Below are positions 51,579 to 57,467 of a stretch of DNA of 57,467 bases, piece after piece. The notes beneath the pieces are model-generated. The model did not search any database and had not been told where the DNA came from. It saw only the letters and a program-made list of their open reading frames with translations. Position numbers and translations under genes: made by a program. The DNA is from Clostridia bacterium (lineage in GTDB: Bacteria; Bacillota; Clostridia; Oscillospirales; CAG-272). Each line of letters begins with the position of its first letter. The stretch's first letter is position 1. The stretch is from assembly GCA_017451485.1 (NCBI GenBank), contig JAFTOG010000010.1, positions 1-57,467 of the forward strand. Reading direction: 5' to 3'.

Positions 51579-52280
51579 TCAGTTATCCTGTGTGCCAACC
51601 TCAAATTTATACCCTACACCCCAAACGGTCTTAAGTGCCCATTTATCCGACACTCCGTTAAGCTTCTCACGGAGACGCTTGATATGAACATCAACCGTAC
51701 GGGAGTCTCCTAAGTAATCAAAGCTCCATACCTTATTAAGAAGCTGATCTCTTGTATAGACTCTATTATAATTCTGAGCAAGGAAATGTAAAAGCAAAAG
51801 CTCCTTATGAGGAATATCAATACTCTCTCCCCTTATCTTAAGCTCATGGTTCGACATGCTGATTTCCATATTATCAAAGCGAAGTGTATCCTTGTCCTGC
51901 TTATTTTCATTTGCAGTACTGCGTCTCAAAACAGCCTTTACTCTGGCAGACAGCTCCTTTATGCCAAAGGGCTTTACAACATAGTCATCTGCCCCAAGCT
52001 CCAGACACAGAACCTTGTCAAATTCGTCAGCTCTTGCCGATATCATAATAACAGGGGTGCCAGATGCCGATCTTATATAACGAAGGACCTCAGTTCCCTC
52101 CTTTTTAGGCATCATAATATCAAGAAGCACAATATCGGGGGCACAGAGCTTGAATTTTTCTATACCTGCATCTCCGTCATTAGCTATAGCAACATCATAG
52201 CCCTCTCCGTTGAAATACACCTTAAGAAGCTCACATATATTAGTATCATCGTCAATTACAAGAATTTTAGAACCTATCAT
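51579..52280 (-). CDS. OmpR/PhoB-family response regulator
   Basis: 233 residues. Receiver domain (1-118): acidic pocket 'VIDDDTNICELL', phospho-acceptor Asp near residue 54 in 'PDIVLLDIMMPKKEG', Thr/Ser switch in 'PVIMISARADE' and Lys in 'DDYVVKPFGIKEL'. Winged-helix output domain (about 135-230): 'IDIPHKELLLLHFLAQNYNRVYTRDQLLNKVW', 'SRTVDVHIKRLREKL', 'VWGVGYKFE'. The ATG at 52280 follows AAAGGA; a TTG five codons upstream is rejected. No sensor kinase gene is adjacent, so the partner is encoded elsewhere. Confidence 0.94.
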   Translation of the reverse strand: MIGSKILVIDDDTNICELLKVYFNGEGYDVAIANDGDAGIEKFKLCAPDIVLLDIMMPKKEGTEVLRYIRSASGTPVIMISARADEFDKVLCLELGADDYVVKPFGIKELSARVKAVLRRSTANENKQDKDTLRFDNMEISMSNHELKIRGESIDIPHKELLLLHFLAQNYNRVYTRDQLLNKVWSFDYLGDSRTVDVHIKRLREKLNGVSDKWALKTVWGVGYKFEVGTQDN

Positions 52281-52336
52281 TTTACATCCTTTCAAACAAA
52301 AGCAATTATAAAATCTATTGCAATTTTGTTAATCAA

Positions 52337-52365
52337 ATTATAACATATTTTATCCTAATTGTAAA
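52337..52365 (-). promoter_or_regulatory. sigma-A promoter for response regulator
   Basis: Minus strand TTTACA, 17 bases ending TATGT, TATAAT; about 56 bases before the ATG. Confidence 0.8.
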
Positions 52366-52499
52366 CAACTTATTTACTATTTGTGTTAAAATTTGGATTT
52401 TACGGTTATATTCTACACCTTTACTGTGATATTACCGTGAAGATAAAGTGTGATTTCCTTAAATAAATAAGAATATTTGTAATTATTTTATAATTTTAC

Positions 52500-52528
52500 T
52501 TGAATAAGGATTTAATTTAATGTATAAT
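52500..52528 (+). promoter_or_regulatory. sigma-A promoter for ychF
   Basis: TTGAAT, 17 bases ending ATG, TATAAT; 33 bases before the ychF ATG. Confidence 0.8.
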
Positions 52529-52561
52529 TAGTGCTGACAATAATTTTATTGAGGTATTATA

Positions 52562-53656
52562 ATGAAGCTTGGTATTGTTGGATTGCCCAATGTTGGTAAA
52601 AGTACACTTTTTAACGCCCTTACAAATGCAGGAGCACAAAGTGCAAACTATCCATTCTGCACAATTGAGCCTAATGTAGGTATTGTTGCAGTTCCCGACT
52701 CCCGTCTTGACGAGCTTGCAAAAATGTATAAGCCGGAGCTCTATACTCCCGCTGTTATTGAATTTGTAGATATTGCAGGTCTTGTGCGTGGAGCATCAAA
52801 GGGTGAGGGTCTCGGTAACAAATTCCTCTCCCATATCCGTGAGGTTGACGCAATTATCCATGTTGTGCGTTGCTTTGAAAATAATGATATTATCCATGTT
52901 GACGGTAGTGTTGACCCTATCCGTGATGTGGAGACTATAAATCTTGAGCTTATCTTCTCAGATATTGAAATTATCGAAAGAAGAATTGACAGTCTCAAAA
53001 AGGCGATGAAGGGTGATAAAACCCTTGCACCTAAAGTTGCTCTTTATGAAAGAGTCCTTGCATCCCTTATGGATGGCAAGACAGCCCGTTCTCTCGATTA
53101 TACAGAGGAGGAGGCTGAGATGATGGGTGATGTGGCTCTGCTCACAATCAAGCCCGTTATTTACGCTGCAAATATTAGCGAGAGTGATATCGGTACAGAC
53201 CTCTCTGCTAATCCCCTTTACTCAAAGATTGCCGAGTTTGCCTCCACCGAAAAGAGTGAGGTTATCCCTGTATGTGCAGAGATAGAGGCAGAAATTGCAG
53301 AGCTTGACGGTGAGGATAAGGAAATGTTCCTCTCCGACCTGGGTATTGAAGAAAGCGGTCTTGACAGGCTTATAAAGGCAAGCTATTCTCTCCTCGGTCT
53401 TATAAGCTATCTAACTGCAGGTCCTAAGGAGGTTCGTGCATGGACTATTGTAAAGGGTACTAAGGCACCCCAGGCAGCAGGAAAGATTCACTCCGACTTT
53501 GAAAGAGGCTTTATCCGTGCGGAGATAGTTTCCTTTGATGACCTTATGGCTTGTGGAACAATGAACGCAGCTAAGGAGAAGGGACTTGTCCGTTCTGAGG
53601 GTAAGGAGTATGTAATTGCAGACGGAGATATAGTATTATTCAGGTTTAATGTTTAA
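52562..53656 (+). CDS. ychF: redox-regulated Obg-family ATPase YchF
   Basis: 364 residues. P-loop '[11 protein letters not shown]' at 7-17, '[14 protein letters not shown]' switch region, '[21 protein letters not shown]' (G3), and the altered G4 typical of YchF/OLA1, which prefers ATP. The C-terminal TGS-like domain shows '[31 protein letters not shown]' and '[12 protein letters not shown]'. YchF binds ribosomes and acts in stress responses; near universal. Starts at ATG after GAGG, with its own promoter and terminator. Confidence 0.97.
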   Translation: MKLGIVGLPNVGKSTLFNALTNAGAQSANYPFCTIEPNVGIVAVPDSRLDELAKMYKPELYTPAVIEFVDIAGLVRGASKGEGLGNKFLSHIREVDAIIHVVRCFENNDIIHVDGSVDPIRDVETINLELIFSDIEIIERRIDSLKKAMKGDKTLAPKVALYERVLASLMDGKTARSLDYTEEEAEMMGDVALLTIKPVIYAANISESDIGTDLSANPLYSKIAEFASTEKSEVIPVCAEIEAEIAELDGEDKEMFLSDLGIEESGLDRLIKASYSLLGLISYLTAGPKEVRAWTIVKGTKAPQAAGKIHSDFERGFIRAEIVSFDDLMACGTMNAAKEKGLVRSEGKEYVIADGDIVLFRFNV

Positions 53657-53690
53657 TACAGACACCATACTATACAGAACATAATTACAG

Positions 53691-53725
53691 AAACGGACAA
53701 GGCATAATCGCATTGTCCGTTTTTT
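53691..53725 (+). terminator. intrinsic terminator after ychF
   Basis: AAACGGACAA, loop, TTGTCCGTTTTTT. Confidence 0.85.
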
Positions 53726-53748
53726 GACAACTTACAGGAGGATTTATT

Positions 53749-54663
53749 ATGAGTAACAGAACAGATTGGTTTTACGAGGCTAAATTCGGACTTTTTGTCC
53801 ATTGGACCACTCATTCCCAGCCTATTGAGGGGGATAAAAAGCCTCACGCCGATGCCATAAAGGACTTTCAGCTTGACAAATTTGTTTCCCAGGTTGTGGA
53901 GAGTGGGGCAAAATTTTTGTTTTTCACCATTACCCATGCAGATATGTTTGTGCCCTTCCCATTGCCTGAGCTTGATGAAATAATGGAGGGCTATACCTCC
54001 GACCGTGACCTTATTACAGAGCTTGCAGACAGGCTTGACCCCCACGGAATACGGCTGATGTTCTATTTTAACGGTGAGGGCTCCACCACTCCCGGTTATA
54101 TGGAAAAAACAAAATTCTGGGAGGATCCCGAGTACCACGCAGAGACCTGCTACAAGCTTACAGAGGCTATCTCAAAAAGGTACGGCAAGCGTATACACGG
54201 CTGGTGGATTGACTGCTGCTACGAGCCTCCTATATGCAAGGGCAGAGGCGTAAGATACGATTATAAACGGTATGCAGACGCCCTGCGTGCAGGTAATCCC
54301 GACTCTATTGTAGCCTTCAATTTCCGAGGTACTGAGAGTTGGGGCTCTCAATGGGGGCGTGGTATTTCCGACTTTCAGGCAGGAGAGGAAAACGACCTTT
54401 CCTTCTTGCCAAACGGCCGTTTCTCCGGTGAGGGAGATACACAGTGGTTCGGTCTTTGCTGGATGGATGACTTCTGGGTACATGAAAAGTCCGGTACACC
54501 CACTCCCGTTCACTCAAACGAAAAGGTGCTTGACTACATAAACAAGGTTAAGGCAGGTGGGGGCGTATTCGCCTACAATGTTGCTCCATATCAGGAGGGC
54601 ATTATTTCCGAGCCTACTATGGAGCAGCTACGTTGGCTCAAGGCTCACAGTGCAACGGAATAA
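53749..54663 (+). CDS. alpha-L-fucosidase-like protein (GH29 core), short form
   Basis: 304 residues. 'WFYEAKFGLFVHWTTHS' is the characteristic GH29 start, 'GAKFLFFTITHADMFVPFP' aligns with the strand carrying the fucose-binding His, and 'KRIHGWWIDCCYE' has the Asp position of the nucleophile. The usual C-terminal beta domain and about 120 residues are missing, so this is a single-domain form. No signal peptide, so cytoplasmic. It may cleave fucose or a related 6-deoxy sugar from small glycans; specificity is unproven. AGGAGG precedes the ATG. No promoter is clear between it and the ychF terminator. Confidence 0.78.
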   Translation: MSNRTDWFYEAKFGLFVHWTTHSQPIEGDKKPHADAIKDFQLDKFVSQVVESGAKFLFFTITHADMFVPFPLPELDEIMEGYTSDRDLITELADRLDPHGIRLMFYFNGEGSTTPGYMEKTKFWEDPEYHAETCYKLTEAISKRYGKRIHGWWIDCCYEPPICKGRGVRYDYKRYADALRAGNPDSIVAFNFRGTESWGSQWGRGISDFQAGEENDLSFLPNGRFSGEGDTQWFGLCWMDDFWVHEKSGTPTPVHSNEKVLDYINKVKAGGGVFAYNVAPYQEGIISEPTMEQLRWLKAHSATE

Positions 54664-54671
54664 AACAAAAA

Positions 54672-54715
54672 ACTGCATAGCGTGATACTCCGCTTGGAGT
54701 ATCACGCTATGCAGT
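54672..54715. terminator. perfect 20-pair hairpin between convergent genes
   Basis: ACTGCATAGCGTGATACTCC, loop GCTT, and the exact complement. On the minus strand it ends in TTTTTT, fitting the trpS terminator; on the plus strand the T tail is less regular. Unusually long for a terminator. Confidence 0.8.
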
Positions 54716-54750
54716 CCATTTTATTATTTATCCTTTTGTGACAGCCTTAA

Positions 54751-55755
54751 TTATCTTTTTAGTTCTGTAAAGCCGAGCTTTCTGCGAACCTTAGACATTG
54801 TACGACGGGCGTTTTTGTATGCGTCCTCTGCACCCTGTGCCATAACCTGCTCAAGGTATGCTTTATCTGCCATAAGACGGGCAAATTCATCTCTTACGGG
54901 TCTTAAGCTGTCTGCACAAACCTCACCCACAGCAAGCTTGAAGGCTCCGTAGCCCATTCCCGCAAATTCACGCTGTGCCTCCTCAACGGTCTTATTGGTG
55001 AAGCAGGTATAAATGTTAAGAAGGTTGGTAATTCCCTCCTTGCCCTCTCCACAGATAATCTCGTTACCGGAGTCAGTAACTGCACGCTTGAACTTTCTCA
55101 TAATATCGTCCTTAGAGTCAAGAATACGAACAACGGCATTTTCGTTAGCATCGGACTTGCTCATTTTCTTTGTAGGCTCCTGAAGGGACATTATCTTTGC
55201 ACCACCCTTGGCAATATATCCCTCGGGCACTACAAAGGTCTCTCCGTATATCTGGTTAAAGCGATTGGCAATATCACGGGCCAATTCAAGATGCTGCTTC
55301 TGGTCCTGACCAACAGGCACAAGCTCTGTCTGGTAAAGGAGTATATCCGATGCCATAAGAGCAGGATACGTAAAAAGTCCTGCGTTTATATTATCAGCAT
55401 TCTTCGCACTCTTGTCCTTGAACTGTGTCATACGGGAAAGCTCGCCGAACATAGTATAACAGTCAAGCACCCAGCCAAGCTCTGCATGCTGGGGAACATG
55501 GCTCTGTACGAACAGGGTATTCTTCTGGGGGTCAAGTCCACAGGCTATGTAAAGTGCCAGGGTCTCATAGGTTCTGCGTCTTAACTCAGCAGGAACCTGA
55601 CGAACGGTAATGGCGTGCATATCAACTACACAGTAGTAGCAATGGTACTCCTCGGAAAATGCACTGAAATTACGGATAGCACCAAGGTAATTTCCTATTG
55701 TAAGATTACCTGAGGGCTGTACTCCCGAAAATACCACTTTCTTATCGTTAAACAT
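54751..55755 (-). CDS. trpS: tryptophanyl-tRNA synthetase
   Basis: Charges tRNA-Trp. 334 residues, class Ic. HIGH-type motif 'PSGNLTIGNYLGAI', 'YYCVVDMHAIT', 'GELSRMTQFKDKSA', 'LLYQTELVPVGQDQKQHLELARDIA' and 'TKKMSKSDANENAV' (KMSKS) are all present. The ATG follows AGGAG. Own promoter within the end of the upstream gene. No T-box leader: the gap to the upstream gene is only 50 bases. Confidence 0.97.
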   Translation of the reverse strand: MFNDKKVVFSGVQPSGNLTIGNYLGAIRNFSAFSEEYHCYYCVVDMHAITVRQVPAELRRRTYETLALYIACGLDPQKNTLFVQSHVPQHAELGWVLDCYTMFGELSRMTQFKDKSAKNADNINAGLFTYPALMASDILLYQTELVPVGQDQKQHLELARDIANRFNQIYGETFVVPEGYIAKGGAKIMSLQEPTKKMSKSDANENAVVRILDSKDDIMRKFKRAVTDSGNEIICGEGKEGITNLLNIYTCFTNKTVEEAQREFAGMGYGAFKLAVGEVCADSLRPVRDEFARLMADKAYLEQVMAQGAEDAYKNARRTMSKVRRKLGFTELKR

Positions 55756-55799
55756 AATATTTATATCTCCTAACAGTTGTCAAATCCTATAATATTAAT

Positions 55800-55828
55800 A
55801 TAATATCACATATTTTCCTCGTTTTCAA
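55800..55828 (-). promoter_or_regulatory. sigma-A promoter for trpS
   Basis: Minus strand TTGAAA, 17 bases ending TATGTGA, TATTAT. The -35 lies inside the 3' end of the upstream gene. Confidence 0.55.
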
Positions 55829-56897
55829 TATTTTTTTTATTTTTGAGGCTGTCATAAACTGTTTTTATTACAAAAGCTATAAACGGACCTGCAATCATAC
55901 CGAATATTCCACCTATTTTAAGTCCTGCATACATGGTAAACAGGGCAAAGACAGGATGAACATTCATCTGCTTACCCACAATTCTCGGCTCCTGTATCTG
56001 CCTCAGGAAATATACTATTGCATACAGCACAAGGAGTCCTATGGCAAGGGGCGAGTTTCCACCGATAAAAACAACAAGTGCCCAAGGAACAAGCACACTT
56101 CCCACCCCTAATACAGGAAGTATATCCACTGTTGCGATAAGCCCCGAAAGGACAAAGGCATTTGGCACCTTGAGAATAATAAAGCCAATGAACAGCTCCA
56201 CAAAGGTGAGTAAAAAAAGGAGAAAATAGGATTTGAAGTATCTTATTACTACATTCAAAATATCGTTTTTAATATTACGGGCTGTTTTTCTCATTCTCTC
56301 CGGCAACAACCCCTTTATATATGCCGTTATTTTATCGTAATCCTTGGCAAAGTAAAACAGTGACAGAATCACTACAACGACTGTTATAATAATGCTCGGC
56401 AGAGAGGCTATAATTCTTGCTAAAGCAGATGTTATACGCATTCCGATGCTTCTTAGTCCCTCTTGTATCATATCAACTGCCATAGAATACACAGAGCTTT
56501 CTCCACCCATAAGACCCTCATCAAGAAACGGAAACTTTATTTTTAAGCCATCTATAAAGCTGAAAAAATCCGTTATATAATTATCCTCCGTGGAGAGCTG
56601 CTCTGTAACTGTGGCTATTATATTTCCGATTTGTGTAACGGCATAGGATACGGAAACAAAAAGAATATAGAAGGTGAAAAACAAAAGAAGCAGCATAATT
56701 ATTATGCTGACTACGGAACGGTTAAGCCTTGTTCTTCTGCATATCCTATCAACTAACGGTCTTGATATAAAGGCAATAAACAAGGCTATCAAGAAAGGGA
56801 GTAAAACAGGAAAAATAAATTTTACAAATAATGTGAGTGCAATAAAAACAAGTATTACGCTGGCACCAAAATACGCTATTTTTCGATATTTTTCCAT
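55806..56897 (-). CDS. AI-2E transporter-family membrane protein, YtvI-like
   Basis: 363 residues, about eight membrane helices in the pattern of the AI-2E/PerM family: two N-terminal helices with 'FIFPVLLPFLIALFIAFISRPLVDR', a loop with a long amphipathic region (100-170), and a C-terminal set with 'ATVDILPVLGVGSVLVPWALVVFIGG' and 'RQIQEPRIVGKQMNVHPVFALFTMYAGLKIGG'. That last signature and length recall YtvI, a sporulation membrane protein, but the family also includes autoinducer-2 and Na/H exporters, so function is open. Starts with GGAG-like TAGGAGC before the ATG; divergent from the cyclophilin gene. Confidence 0.85.
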   Translation of the reverse strand: MEKYRKIAYFGASVILVFIALTLFVKFIFPVLLPFLIALFIAFISRPLVDRICRRTRLNRSVVSIIIMLLLLFFTFYILFVSVSYAVTQIGNIIATVTEQLSTEDNYITDFFSFIDGLKIKFPFLDEGLMGGESSVYSMAVDMIQEGLRSIGMRITSALARIIASLPSIIITVVVVILSLFYFAKDYDKITAYIKGLLPERMRKTARNIKNDILNVVIRYFKSYFLLFLLTFVELFIGFIILKVPNAFVLSGLIATVDILPVLGVGSVLVPWALVVFIGGNSPLAIGLLVLYAIVYFLRQIQEPRIVGKQMNVHPVFALFTMYAGLKIGGIFGMIAGPFIAFVIKTVYDSLKNKKNIENEENM

Positions 56898-56934
56898 AAA
56901 AAGCTCCTATTTTTCAGTTAATTTATTAAAACAT

Positions 56935-56963
56935 TTGACTTTTGCTTTATTTTCTGTTAGAAT
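56935..56963 (+). promoter_or_regulatory. sigma-A promoter for cyclophilin gene
   Basis: TTGACT, 17 bases, TAGAAT; 32 bases before the ATG at 56995. Confidence 0.7.
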
Positions 56964-56994
56964 ATTATAAAATATGTTATTTTCGGGGTGTATT

Positions 56995-57467
56995 ATGATT
57001 AAAATAGAAATGGAAAATGGAGGTATTATCCAAATAGAGTTATATGAGGATAAGGCTCCCATCACAGTAAACAATTTTAAGAATCTCGTTAAAAAAGGCT
57101 TTTATGACGGACTTATTTTCCACAGGGTTATTGAAGGATTTATGATACAGGGTGGAGACCCTACCGGTACAGGCTGTGGCGGTAGCGGTGAGCATATCAA
57201 GGGTGAATTTGCCTCCAATGGCTTTCCCAACACTATCTCCCATGTGAGAGGTGTTATATCCATGGCAAGGAGCCAGCATCCTAATTCCGCATCCTCTCAG
57301 TTCTTCATTATGCACGCTGACGGAAAGTTCCTTGACGGTGAGTACGCTGCCTTCGGTAAGGTTGTATCCGGTATGGAGGTAGTTGATGAGATCGCACAGG
57401 TAAAGACAAATAATGCAGACCGTCCTATGATAGATATGAGGATGAAAAGTGTTACACTTATAGGGGA
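56995..57467 (+). CDS. cyclophilin-type peptidyl-prolyl cis-trans isomerase (cut by window edge)
   Basis: The first 157 codons, open at the window end. It speeds prolyl bond isomerisation in protein folding. Family motifs: 'APITVNNFKNLV', 'LIFHRVIEGFMIQGGDPTGTG' holding the catalytic Arg/Phe/Gln set, 'VISMARSQHPNSASSQFFIM', and 'YAAFGKVVSGMEVVDEI'. No signal peptide, so cytoplasmic. The ATG follows GGGGTG and a good promoter. It is nearly full length, since bacterial cytoplasmic cyclophilins are about 170 residues. Confidence 0.95.
   Translation, partial: MIKIEMENGGIIQIELYEDKAPITVNNFKNLVKKGFYDGLIFHRVIEGFMIQGGDPTGTGCGGSGEHIKGEFASNGFPNTISHVRGVISMARSQHPNSASSQFFIMHADGKFLDGEYAAFGKVVSGMEVVDEIAQVKTNNADRPMIDMRMKSVTLIG

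Noticed and set aside
55756..55805. T-box riboswitch for trpS
   Set aside because: Only 50 bases separate trpS from the upstream gene.
1..57467. CRISPR arrays, insertion sequences, prophage or integrase genes
   Set aside because: No regularly spaced repeats, transposase motifs or integrase motifs were seen on either strand.

Overview
The window reads as chromosome of an uncultured, spore-forming, gut-type Clostridia (Bacillota), moderately AT-rich. Evidence: clear sigma-A promoters (TTGAxx-N17-TAAAAT or TATAAT), strong GGAGG ribosome binding sites, HPr kinase, MrnC, an ECF vitamin transport module, archaeal-type prolyl-tRNA synthetase, a GerA/SpoVAF-family protein, a SpoIIQ-like M23 protein, a YtvI-like permease, and several glycan-acting enzymes. 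No insertion sequence, phage, rRNA or CRISPR array was seen. The species cannot be named from this sequence alone.

Layout. 1-3230: GH2 glycosidase fragment, pcrA helicase and a tRNA-Leu, all minus strand. 3267-7694: mrnC and a two-gene heterodimeric ABC exporter with a MarR-type palindrome upstream. 7695-11261: an unrecognised gene, then fumC and malic enzyme (fumarate to malate to pyruvate). 11306-16131: a secreted CotH-type protein with Cys-rich repeats downstream of a Mn-type CDF exporter, and a divergent SpoIIQ-like M23 protein. 16222-18373: a sugar isomerase/oxidoreductase pair. 18396-21073: phosphodiesterase, an uncharacterised three-gene operon of small proteins, and a degenerate sensor-kinase-like protein. 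21092-26039: hprK, alpha-galactosidase and an orphan solute-binding lipoprotein. 26411-31042: proS and a large discoidin-like secreted protein.

31068-39118: a ClpE-like unfoldase with a CvpA-type protein, then the minus-strand operon ruvC, rRNA methyltransferase, ecfA1, ecfA2, ecfT, truA. 39163-44109: the divergent operon DUF951, YfhO, ruvA, ruvB. 44122-46489: RluA-type synthase, birA, bioY. 46510-48981: mtaB and an unrecognised gene. 48984-52365: SpoVAF-like protein, THUMP methyltransferase, orphan response regulator. 52500-57467: ychF, a GH29-like enzyme, trpS, YtvI-like permease, and a cyclophilin cut by the window edge.

Most genes are housekeeping. The more unusual material is the CDF/CotH-repeat pair, the three small-protein genes at 18988-20132, and the spoVAF-like gene whose ribosome binding site lies in the 3' arm of the preceding terminator hairpin with a candidate sporulation promoter in that hairpin. 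BioY (44 kb) and the ECF energising module (35-37 kb) probably work together for biotin uptake, with BirA as the ligase.
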